Below are positions 10,652 through 21,800 of a DNA stretch of 64,000 nt, one piece after another. Positions within the stretch are counted from its first letter, which is position 1. Each line of letters begins with the position of its first letter. This DNA comes from Stomorhina lunata (taxonomy: Eukaryota; Arthropoda; Insecta; Diptera; Rhiniidae), in NCBI GenBank assembly GCA_933228675.1, contig OW121745.1, positions 2,349,989 through 2,413,988 on the forward strand, read 5' to 3'. The notes below the pieces were generated by a model that was not told where the DNA came from, made no database searches, and saw only the letters and a list, made by a program, of their open reading frames with translations. The position numbers and the translations under genes are program-made.

Positions 10652-11857
10652 TTTGCAACCATACTTCCCCCGGAGCCCAAAAGCTTTGGTTTCCCGGGAA
10701 GCGACTGAGAGAGCCATGATAGTAGCTACACCCAATTGCTAGCTGGCATCGTTTATGGTTAGAACTAGGGCGGTATCTGATCGCCTTCGAACCTCTAACT
10801 TTCGTTCTTGATTAATGAAAACATCTTTGGCAAATGCTTTCGCTTAAGTTAGTCTTACGACGGTCCAAGAATTTCACCTCTCGCGTCGTAATACTAATGC
10901 CCCCAAACTGCTTCTATTAATCATTACCTCTTGATCTAAAAACCAATGAAAGTAGAACAGAGGTCTTATTTCATTATTCCATGCACAAATATTCAGGCAT
11001 TTGGAGCCTGCTTTAAGCACTCTAATTTGTTCAAAGTAATTGTACCGGCCCACAACAACACTCGATGAAGAGCACTGAAGCGGGTTTAAATAGGAGGAAC
11101 ATGCAAAAAATACAAGTATTTAATGCACATAAGAACTCCACCGGTAATACGCTTACATACATAAGGTACAGTACAAACTACAATTATAGCTGTACTACCC
11201 GTATGAAGCACAAGTTCAACTACGAACGTTTTAACCGCAACAACTTTAATATACGCTATTGGAGCTGGAGTTACCGCGGCTGCTGGCACCAGACTTGCCC
11301 TCCAATAGGTCCTTGTTAAAGGATTTAAAGTGTACTCATTCCAATTACAGGGCCTCTTATATGAGTCCTGTATTGTTATTTTTCGTCACTACCTCCCCGA
11401 GCTGGGAGTGGGTAATTTACGCGCCTGCTGCCTTCCTTAGATGTGGTAGCCGTTTCTCAGGCTCCCTCTCCGGAATCGAACCCTGATTCCCCGTTACCCG
11501 TTGCAACCATGGTAGTCCTAGATACTACCATCAAAAGTTGATAGGGCAGACATTTGAAAGATCTGTCGTCGGTACAAGACCATACGATCAGCAAGTTATC
11601 TAGAGTTCAACCATAATAACGATCATAAGATCGCTTGATTTTAGCCTAATAAAAGCACACGTCCCAAAGGTCCGTGTTTATATTGCATGTATTAGCTCTA
11701 GAATTACCACAGTTATCCAAGTAACTGTTAACGATCTAAGGAACCATAACTGATATAATGAGCCTTTTGCGGTTTCACTTTTAATTCGTGTGTACTTAGA
11801 CATGCATGGCTTAATCTTTGAGACAAGCATATAACTACTGGCAGGATCAACCAGAAT
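9872..11857 (-). rRNA. 18S rRNA: 18S rRNA
   Basis: A complete small-subunit gene of 1986 nt, close to the 1995 nt of Drosophila. The 5' end is ATTCTGGTTGATCCTGCCAG (11857 downwards) and the 3' end GTAGGTGAACCTGCGGAAGG ATCATTA. The 530-loop, the V4 region (about 11060-11250) and the V7 insertion (about 10270-10500) lie in the expected order. No truncation or insertion is visible. Confidence 0.97.
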
Positions 11858-12900
11858 AATGTTATTTTATATAATTTTATTGTTTTCAATATTTCATTGA
11901 AAAGAAACAAACGAAAATTTGCTTTAAATCAAAGCTCATTATTCGTCATTTCAAAATTCAATAATTTTTCAAACAATTATTATTATATTTCCATTTATTT
12001 AAACACATTGCTTCATATAATATTTTACAATATATATGAAAATATTTTGAGACGTAATTAAGAATTACGCTTAAACGTATAAAAAAAAATATATTTTATA
12101 CATTCACAAAAAAAGAACACAAAAACATGACAATCATTACACATTTAACGAGTTAATAAAAAAAAAATATTAACTTGCTAATTGTATAGTGATTGGAAAT
12201 ACAAATTAGTTTATTTTTTATTTAATAAATAAAAAAAATACCATTCATCGAACAAATACTTTGAATATGACAAATGAAAATCGTTCGCTTATAACATGGA
12301 CTCTTTCGAATCAAGCAAACAAAATAATCATCTATCCTATATAAATTTTTGTTTTTAGGTTTTCTTCTCCCATATGTGTAAGAAAATATACCGCTAGCTT
12401 ATAATAAAATAAAATATTTCTCTACTAGCTGAGGCACACCATAAACATACAGAATCATCAATAAAAAACCACCACCAAAAAGACACACATAAGCATAAAA
12501 AAACATATTTTTCTATAAGCATAAAGCAAAAGAAAACAAAAACACATATCGCTAGCATTAGCATTAAACAAATTTCTAGCTGAGATATGTGTACTGACAT
12601 CATGCTTATATAGAGATAGTTACACACAACATTACCGCCAATTGTAGAAATTTTATCAAATTAACAAAATATAGGTTTTTTTTAAATTTTTTTTTTTGAT
12701 TTTTGCTTATTTAATTTTAAATAATATTTAGAAAATATTTTTTTTTTATTTTTTTTCTAATTTTTCCTTTTAATTTTTGGTTTTAATTTTTTTTTTTTAA
12801 ATGATTATTAAACACAAATTTCCATCAATTTTAAAATCTTGAAAAAAAATTTCCATACTTTGATAAAACTATAATTTATCAAATGTATGAAACTAATTTT
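11858..12900 (-). other. 5' external transcribed spacer / IGS, proximal part
   Basis: AT-rich sequence upstream of 18S with A- and T-runs and no supported gene. It must hold the 5' ETS and perhaps the Pol I start, but I cannot place a promoter from sequence alone. Short ORFs here are chance. Confidence 0.7.
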
Positions 12901-13312
12901 ACAATACATAATTTATAGAGTTTATATATATATAAATTATTTATTGAATATATGAAAATAATTCATAGATTTTATATAATATATGGAAAATAAAATATAT
13001 CCATATAGATTTTATAAACTATGAAGAAACATTCTAGAAATTTTATTGATATTGAATATACAATATATGAAAACTATATGTAAATATAAAAAATTTCCAT
13101 AGATTTTATAAACTCTAAATAATACTCAATAAATAAATTTGTGAGTATTTTTATAGATTTTACTCTATAATATATATTCCTGAAATTTTATTCAATATAA
13201 TTAATAGAGTCCATACAATATATGGAAACTATAAATATAAAAAAAAATTCCATAGATTTTATAAACTGTAAATAAATATCAGATAAATAAACGTGTATTA
13301 TTAAAGATTTAT
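12900..13312. repeat. Degenerate IGS repeat with CATAGATTTTATAAACT motif
   Basis: The motif CCATAGATTTTATAAACT or a close variant recurs at about 12967, 13003, 13096 and 13249. The last two copies share about 100 bp of surrounding sequence and are about 153 bp apart. This looks like an array of spacer subrepeats, cut by the N gap. Confidence 0.7.
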
Positions 13313-13512
13313 NNNNNNNNNNNNNNNNNNNNNNNNNNNNNNNNNNNNNNNNNNNNNNNNNNNNNNNNNNNNNNNNNNNNNNNNNNNNNNNNNNNNNNNN
13401 NNNNNNNNNNNNNNNNNNNNNNNNNNNNNNNNNNNNNNNNNNNNNNNNNNNNNNNNNNNNNNNNNNNNNNNNNNNNNNNNNNNNNNNNNNNNNNNNNNNN
13501 NNNNNNNNNNNN
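13313..13512. other. Assembly gap (200 N)
   Basis: Exactly 200 N. A round number suggests a scaffolding gap of unknown true size. The sequences on its two sides do not share repeat units. Confidence 0.99.
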
Positions 13513-16221
13513 ATCAGTTTTTCTATAGAAAAAATAAGTTTTTCTATAGAAAAAATAAGTTTTTCTATAGAAAAAATAAGTTTTTCTATAGAAAAAATAA
13601 GTTTTTCTATAGAAAAAATAAGTTTTTCTATAGAAAAAAATAAGTTTTTCTATAGAAAAAATAAGTTTTTCTATAGAAAAAATAAGTTTTTCTATAGAAA
13701 AAATAAGTTTTTCTATAGAAAAAATAAGTTTTTCTATAGAAAAAATAAGTTTTTCTATAGAAAAAATAAGTTTTTCTATAGAAAAAATAAGTTTTTCTAT
13801 AGAAAAAATAAGTTTTTCTATAGAAAAAATAAGTTTTTCTATAGAAAAAATAAGTTTTTCTATAGAAAAAATAAGTTTTTCTATAGAAAAAATAAGTTTT
13901 TCTATAGAAAAAATAAGTTTTTCTATAGAAAAAATAAGTTTTTCTATAGAAAAAATAAGTTTTTCTATAGAAAAAATAAGTTTTTCTATAGAAAAAATAA
14001 GTTTTTCTATAGAAAAAATAAGTTTTTCTATAGAAAAAATAAGTTTTTCTATAGAAAAAATAAGTTTTTCTATAGAAAAAATAAGTTTTTCTATAGAAAA
14101 AATAAGTTTTTCTATAGAAAAAATAAGTTTTTCTATAGAAAAAATAAGTTTTTCTATAGAAAAAATAAGTTTTTCTATAGAAAAAATAAGTTTTTCTATA
14201 GAAAAAATAAGTTTTTCTATAGAAAAAATAAGTTTTTCTATAGAAAAAATAAGTTTTTCTATAGAAAAAATAAGTTTTTCTATAGAAAAAATAAGTTTTT
14301 CTATAGAAAAAATAAGTTTTTCTATAGAAAAAATAAGTTTTTCTATAGAAAAAATAAGTTTTTCTATAGAAAAAATAAGTTTCTATAGAAAAAATAAGTT
14401 TTTCTATAGAAAAAATAAGTTTTTCTATAGAAAAAATAAGTTTTTCTATAGAAAAAATAAGTTTTTCTATAGAAAAAATAAGTTTTTCTATAGAAAAAAT
14501 AAGTTTTTCTATAGAAAAAATAAGTTTTTCTATAGAAAAAATAAGTTTTTCTATAGAAAAAATAAGTTTTTCTATAGAAAAAATAAGTTTTTCTATAGAA
14601 AAAATAAGTTTTTCTATAGAAAAAATAAGTTTTTCTATAGAAAAAATAAGTTTTTCTATAGAAAAAATAAGTTTTTCTATAGAAAAAATAAGTTTTTCTA
14701 TAGAAAAAATAAGTTTTTCTATAGAAAAAATAAGTTTTTCTATAGAAAAAATAAGTTTTTCTATAGAAAAAATAAGTTTTTCTATAGAAAAAATAAGTTT
14801 TTCTATAGAAAAAATAAGTTTTTCTATAGAAAAAATAAGTTTTTCTATAGAAAAAATAAGTTTTTCTATAGAAAAAATAAGTTTTTCTATAGAAAAAATA
14901 AGTTTTTCTATAGAAAAAAATAAGTTTTTCTATAGAAAAAATAAGTTTTTCTATAGAAAAAATAAGTTTTTCTATAGAAAAAATAAGTTTTTCTATAGAA
15001 AAAATAAGTTTTTCTATAGAAAAAATAAGTTTTTCTATAGAAAAAATAAGTTTTTCTATAGAAAAAATAAGTTTTTCTATAGAAAAAATAAGTTTTTCTA
15101 TAGAAAAAATAAGTTTTTCTATAGAAAAAATAAGTTTTTCTATAGAAAAAATAAGTTTTTCTATAGAAAAAATAAGTTTTTCTATAGAAAAAATAAGTTT
15201 TTCTATAGAAAAAATAAGTTTTTCTATAGAAAAAATAAGTTTTTCTATAGAAAAAATAAGTTTTTCTATAGAAAAAATAAGTTTTTCTATAGAAAAAATA
15301 AGTTTTTCTATAGAAAAAATAAGTTTTTCTATAGAAAAAATAAGTTTTTCTATAGAAAAAATAAGTTTTTCTATAGAAAAAATAAGTTTTTCTATAGAAA
15401 AAATAAGTTTTTCTATAGAAAAAATAAGTTTTTCTATAGAAAAAATAAGTTTTTCTATAGAAAAAATAAGTTTTTCTATAGAAAAAATAAGTTTTTCTAT
15501 AGAAAAAATAAGTTTTTCTATAGAAAAAATAAGTTTTTCTATAGAAAAAATAAGTTTTTCTATAGAAAAAATAAGTTTTTCTATAGAAAAAATAAGTTTT
15601 TCTATAGAAAAAAATAAGTTTTTCTATAGAAAAAATAAGTTTTTCTATAGAAAAAATAAGTTTTTCTATAGAAAAAATAAGTTTTTCTATAGAAAAAATA
15701 AGTTTTTCTATAGAAAAAATAAGTTTTTCTATAGAAAAAAATAAGTTTTTCTATAGAAAAATAAGTTTTTCTATAGAAAAAATAAGTTTTTCTATAGAAA
15801 AAATAAGTTTTTCTATAGAAAAAATAAGTTTTTCTATAGAAAAAAAAGTTTTTCTATAGAAAAAAAAAGTTTTTCTATTGAAAAAATAAGTTTTTCTATA
15901 GAAAAAATAAGTTTTTCTATAGAAAAAATAAGTTTTTCTATAGAAAAAATAAGTTTTTCTATAGAAAAAATAAGTTTTTCTATAGAAAAAATAAGTTTTT
16001 CTATAGAAAAAATAAGTTTTTCTATAGAAAAAATAAGTTTTTCTATAGAAAAAATAAGTTTTTCTATAGAAAAAATAAGTTTTTCTATAGAAAAAATAAG
16101 TTTTTCTATAGAAAAAATAAGTTTTTCTATAGAAAAAATAAGTTTTTCTATAGAAAAAATATGTTTTTCTATAGAAAAAATAAGTTTTTCTATAGAAAAA
16201 ATAAGTTTTTCTATAGAAAAA
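13513..16221. repeat. 21-bp satellite, about 129 copies, palindromic core
   Basis: A head-to-tail array of the 21-mer AAGTTTTTCTATAGAAAAAAT. Each unit holds the perfect 16-bp palindrome TTTTTCTATAGAAAAA plus a 5-base linker ATAAG. Units are almost identical. Rare variants are 22-mers (about 13634, 14914, 15608, 15740), one shortened unit near 14380, and a small divergent cluster at 15838-15885. It ends abruptly at 16221. It could be a spacer array of the rDNA or an independent satellite next to the receptor gene. Confidence 0.97.
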
Positions 16222-17400
16222 CGTTGCCTTTAAAACTAGATGTGTTCACTGATTTTGTTTTAAAGGACAAAAGACATATTTTACAGAATCTTTATTTTGT
16301 TACTCTCGACAAGTGAAGTTTTAAAATATCTAATATTGACCCTAGTTTTACAAACGAACACGCTGAAGATTTGGCAAACCTAGTTGCTTTTTAGTTCTAG
16401 TGACAATTTATGCCTTCAAACTGCAAGGTTAGTTTTTTGATCGTAAAAAACTCACCAGCGAATTACTGCATAGAAAAACAACAAAAACAACTTAAAAAAC
16501 AAACAAGGCTTTTGCCTTGTATACAAAAACAACAAAATAAAGAAGAAAAAATATGTTATTGAAACTTATGTTGTTGTTTTTCTGTTTTCCTGGTAATGTC
16601 GAGTCAGTTTAACACAAATTTAACTAATTAATTCTTTCTTTCACCCTCCCCACCCCCTGAAGATCACTTTTAAATAGTTAATTTTACTTGTGCCAATTAA
16701 ATTTAATAAAATATTTGTGAAGTTTTTTTGATTCTTTGTTTTATATTTCTTGATAGTTTTTGTTTCTAGTCACTGGCAGTCGACCGTTTTAGTTCATTTT
16801 AGTCAAAATTGTATCTTTCATATTTTCAAAATAGTTATGAGAATTAATTTTACTGCGAGAAACATTTTTGTTTTCAAAAGAACGTAAAACTTAATGCAAA
16901 AATGAAAAAATTCATATTCTTTCTTTTTACTGTCGTATAAAATAGTTCCTAGAAGCTAAAATCATTTTAGCACACCACGAAAATATGTGAAGGAAATACC
17001 TAGTAAATTTATACATGAAATTTTGGAAATAGTTTTTGATTTTAGTTTTTATTCAAATGAAAAGGTGAGAGATGTCATATTTTATATTTGTTTAAAATAA
17101 AAATATGAATACGATTCATATTTACTTCAAATATGATAGTTTGGGAAAAAAACTAAATATTAAACCCTGGTGACGGTAGTTTGATGTTTTTTTGTCGATT
17201 GTTTGATGATTGTTTGATGGTTGATTGATGATTGACTGACGATTGCTTGACGGTAATTTGATTACAATTTGACGATTGTTTGATAATCCATAAATATAAG
17301 AAAAATATTCGCGTCTGTTGTATGTTGTTTGACATGTATGGGCCCATTGCTTTCGAAAATGTTTAAAGCAAACATTAATATGGAGTACAGCCAATCACTA
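16222..17400. other. Unassigned AT-rich intergenic sequence
   Basis: No gene, rRNA or clear transposon is visible. A short imperfect repeat of a GATTGTTTGATG-type motif lies at about 17175-17290; the minus-strand ORFs over it are a by-product of the repeat. The tract could include the promoter of the receptor gene downstream. Confidence 0.6.
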
Positions 17401-17562
17401 AAGTCAATTAAATACATATGCAAATATATTAATAAAGGATTCAGTTAAAAAATTAATAATAAATATTTCATAATTTATAATTTTTAAAGAAATGGTTAAC
17501 ACAGCAATAAGTAAAAATCTTTTACTATCAACCCGGACAATGCCGGGTGCAAGCAGCTAGTT
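17400..17562 (-). repeat. Terminal fragment of the AGCTGATTTTGCCCGGG repeat family
   Basis: Read on the minus strand, this stretch (TTCAAACTAGCTG, then a GCCCGG-rich part and ACTTATTGCTGTGTTAAC) is collinear with about 59270-59420 on the plus strand for 150 bp. It is one end of that 1.5-kb family without its internal minisatellite. Confidence 0.75.
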
Positions 17563-17978
17563 TGAAATAAAGCAGAGTTAGTTTTCTTTAATATTCCATT
17601 AATTTTTTTTTGCAAAAATTGTTAATTTTTGGTTGAAATTTCTCAAAAATAAAAATATAACCCATTTTTCCCCATACATCATTATATTCGTTGAAAAACA
17701 TTTGAAATCAAAGAAAACAAATTTTCCTGTCACCCTAATACACATGTTATTTAAAACAGGTCGTGAATGTTTCCCTTGCAGTAAACTAAAACATGCATAC
17801 TGACATATGTAGATAAAATAGATGGGGAAAAGTTCATTCCTCAAGACATTATTGATTTATTTAAATAAAGTATGAAAACCCTTTCTTCGTTTGACAGTTA
17901 CAAAATAGTTTGTGTAGTTGGTTGTGGGGTTGGTTTAAAGGTAGTCCGAGAATAAGAAACAAATTGCTTTTTAGAATT

Positions 17979-18559
17979 ATGGTTAATTTGTTTTTCAAAT
18001 TAAATGTGTCTATTAAAATTGCAATAATATTGGAAACCATGGTTGCAGTTAGTAGTTTGCCGCCAATTTTAAGAATTGGCGGTATATTTTCTGAAACGCA
18101 AAGAAATGGTCCGGCAGAATTGGCTTTCAAGTATGCTGTTTATAGTATAAATCGTGATAAGGGCTTATTGCCAGAAACAAATTTAGTATATGATATTCAA
18201 TATACAAATGAATTTGATTCGTTCAATGCTTGCAAAAAAGGTATATATTATCGACACAGAAATTTCAAATAAATAATAATAATCAATAAATATAACAGTG
18301 TGTAAACAAATTAGTTACGGTGTTCAAGCTATATTTGGTCCATCGAGCAGTCTTATTAGTTCACATGTGCACTCGATTTGTGACGCTTTAGACCTACCAC
18401 ATTTGGAGTCTCACATTGACACCGACAATGAAGTTGGGTTAAGGGAAGAATTTGCCATAAATTTACATCCGTATCAGACTTATATAAATGATGCATTTAT
18501 GGATGCTATTCATTATTTAAACTGGACAAAAATTGGAATCTTACATGAAAAATATTATG
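17979..18559 (+). CDS. Ionotropic glutamate receptor (kainate type), first two coding exons, partial
   Basis: Two exons encode the start of the extracellular ligand-binding amino-terminal domain of a kainate-type receptor subunit, a neuronal or muscle cation channel. Exon 1 (17979-18240) has a hydrophobic signal peptide, then LPPILRIGGIFSE and AELAFKYAVYSINRDKGLLP; donor AAAAAG|GTATAT. A 58-bp intron (18241-18298) ends in AACAG. Exon 2 (18299-18559) has YGVQAIFGPSSSLISSHVHS and the motif LNWTKIGILHEKYYG before the donor GTAAGTT. Both introns are phase 1 and reading continues without stops. An earlier in-frame ATG exists at 17910, but 17979 gives the better signal peptide. The remaining ATD, S1/S2 and channel exons are not in the window; the next 45 kb is transposons. 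Either the next intron is very long or this is a detached fragment. Confidence 0.75.
18241..18298 (+). other. 58-bp intron of the glutamate-receptor gene
   Basis: GT at 18241 and AG at 18297-18298 join the frame as AACKK-V-CKQISYG, in phase 1. The size is typical of short fly introns. Confidence 0.75.
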
Positions 18560-18814
18560 GTAAGTTAAATAAGCACAACCAGACAAAAAATGATACCATT
18601 CGAAATAAATATTTAAAGGTACAATAAATAAACTCCCAAATACAATAAGTCCCGTCATCAAAATAAAACAACGCACAAAAAAATGTTTATAAAAAAGTGA
18701 TTTTAACCCCTAGGCTGAAGTGGTAGTCTAGTAGACATGAACAGTGACTAAGTTTTGTTATAAAATAAATTTTCTGAAAAAAAAAACGGGCATATGGATG
18801 TAAACATTAGGGTG
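18560..18814. other. Start of intron 2 or intergenic sequence
   Basis: It follows the second donor (GTAAGTT at 18560). AT-rich, no further exon recognised. Confidence 0.5.
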
Positions 18815-21800
18815 GGTTTTTTTTACTTTTGTCTCTGATCGACTTCTAATAGTGAATGTGGCCAAATTATGTCAGTCGGAAGTGTGCAAAATATTATTCA
18901 TTTATTTTTAGGAAAAGAGCCCGCGCAACGGGCCCGACGTTTTTGAGAAACATAAGAGTATCTACAGTTTTTGCTACATTTCGACCATTCACGATTTATT
19001 TTTTTTGACAACACGCTAAAGGATAAATGATTTATCATTTCAAGATTTGTAAGCACTTAATAGTTTAATTTTGTTAAAATATAAAAATATTTATTTAGTT
19101 TTTTTCATATTCAAAAGTGGGTAATATTTCTCAGGTGGGTTTCAAAACTCATTTTTTAATTTTTCGAAAGTTGTTAAACAAATATTCTAAATTTGAATTT
19201 CTCTCATCGGTGTGTTAAAATACATAAATAAGACAATAAAACTCAAAAAATTGTGGGCGATATCTTTAACCATTTCGCCATACCTTCTGTTCGAATAAGT
19301 CGAATTTCGCAAAAAAGACATTTTTTGCTCATAATTTGAATAAATGCATAATAAATCTTATTTTTGTTTAATTTTAGTAATGTTAATATGGAATAAAATT
19401 CTCGATACTACGGAAAATATAAACAGATTTTCTTTATAATAAAAATTGGGTAGACCTAACCCCATTATTCCGGGGTCAAAGGTTAAAAATTTGATTTTAA
19501 TATTAATAATTTGTTAGAGAATTTTCATATATATACTTAAAAGTAAATATAATACACCGGGATTAAGGATTTTTATTTAAAAAACATATTTTAATCCTTA
19601 ACAGACATGGGGGCAACATGATTTTGGCACTTTGTTCAGAATATTTTGATTAAAAAGCATAAATGTTAGTATTTGACACTGAGATTAAGTATTTTTATTG
19701 TAAAAATTATTTTAATCCTAGGAAGTGTCAAAAAAATTTTCGGGACATTATTGTCTCCATATCTTTTTAGGGTTAATACTTTAAACTTAATCTTAGTGTA
19801 AAATATTTACTTATTGCCATTTTATAAGAAGTCGCTGGAAAAAATGTCAAAAAATGTTGGTTATTTTTTGTTCCAATGTCCTTAAAGGGTTAAAATATTT
19901 TTTATAATAAAAAAACCTTATCTTAGTGTCAAATAATATCTTTTATGCTTTTTTATCAAAATTCGCTGAAAAAAATTAAAAAAAAAAAAATTGTGTAATA
20001 TTTGCCCCCATATCTATTAAGGGTTAAAATATTTTTTTAAATAAAAATCCTTAATCCAAGTGTATTATATTTACTCTTAAGTATATTTATTCAAATTCTC
20101 TACTAAATTAATAATAATAAATATTTAAAAAAAATACAAAAAATCAAATTTTCACCTTTGACCCCGGAAAACAAGAGTCTTCACAATTTTTAAAAAGAAA
20201 ATCTCTTTATATTTTTCATAGTATCGAGAATTCTATTCCATATAAACATTGCTAAAATTAATCAAAAATAAGACTTATTATGCATTTATTCAAATTATGA
20301 GCAAATTTTGCGAAATATGACTTATTCGAACAGAAGGTAAGGCGAAACGGTTAACTATATCGACTTAATTTTTTCGAGTTTTACTGTCTATTTATGTACT
20401 TCAACACGCTTTGTTAAACAAATTAAAAAAAAAAAATAATAAACAAGTAAGAGTGCTATATTCGGCTATGCCGAACCTTAAATATCCTACACCGATGGTA
20501 TTTCAAAAGTAAAGAGAAAGAGTTTTTGGTCAATTACAAGTATGTATGTTTCTGAAGACTGGTTTAGGTGAGTCCGTCAAAAATACTAATATATGTATAT
20601 TAATTTTTTGATCTGAGAAAGTTTCAAATCTCGATAATTAACACGGCTTTTAAATGTATGTATGTCCTCATATATTTAATTTTTGGGCGATATATGAATA
20701 ATACTTTAATTAGAAAATGACCTTGTTTCATATTGGGTCAAAAACATTTTGGAGGTAGATTGAAATACAAACAATTTCAGAAATTACACAACATTGTAAC
20801 ATTTGTTTTAATGAGAATATTTAGCGGACCTATTTAGATTAGATTTTTGGCAAAAACACTTACGTAAGATATGAATAAAGGCCAACATAATGTTCAAAAG
20901 TCACTTATTTAAGATATATTTCGGTATGCTTAAATAAAATAAGAATATTTAGCGGACCTATTTATATTATACTTTTGGGAACAACACTTACGAAGGATAA
21001 TAAAGGCCATCATAATGTTCAAAAGACATATTTCGGTATGCTGAAATCAAGTTTGATGATCTTCTAGATGGCATACCGACATAACTTATATGTATATGTA
21101 GGTATTAGATGTTAATAGTGTTCTACGAAGTACACTATTAAATTGCAACATATACTTCCACTTACACCTGAGATATACCCAAAACTAGAAATTCGATGCT
21201 AAATTAATTGCTTTTCGCAATTCCATAAAAATTCCACAATTTGTTGATATTATACCGATATGAATTATATATCAGATCTTAGAAAATCCTCCAAGCAAAA
21301 CGATATTAAAATAGGTACATTACAATCTGAGATATTGCCAAAACTCTTAATTCGTTGCTCCAATTATCAAATTTAATATACGCAGCATGCTATTAAATTT
21401 CATCAAAATCGGTCTATAAACACCAGAGATATCGCCAAAATTTGATGAGAATTTAAAAAAAAAATTGTTAAAAAACTGTATTTTTCAAACAAAAAAAAAA
21501 TAAGATATCTCGTCAAACAACCGTGTTAAAAAAATTTTTTTTTTGAACATATTACTAAATTTCATCAAAATCGCTAAATTAATAACTGAGATATCGCCAA
21601 AACAAAAGATATCGATGTACGCAAATTGGCAAATTTTGGAAAAATTAAAAAAAAATAAATTAAATTTCATCGAAATCGCCAAAATTTAAAATTCGATGAG
21701 AAATTAAATTTATTTTTTTTAACTTTATTTTTCCAAAAAAAAAAATTATAAAAAAAAATGTTTTTTTTTAATTTTTGAACTGTATATCAAATTTTAGGAA

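Noticed and set aside
10290..11910. Short ORFs within the 18S gene
   Set aside because: The sequence is conserved rRNA; the ORFs are chance.
13513..16221. Repeat array considered as CRISPR
   Set aside because: Units are directly joined with a constant 5-base linker and there are no variable spacers; the genome is eukaryotic.
13513..16221. CTATAGAAAAA considered as repeated Pol I spacer promoter
   Set aside because: The match to the insect rRNA start consensus as I remember it is incomplete, and the array is beyond an assembly gap from the rDNA.
17122..17394. 90-codon minus ORF rich in Asn, Gln and Ile
   Set aside because: It results from a short GATTGTTTGATG-type repeat; no homology recognised.
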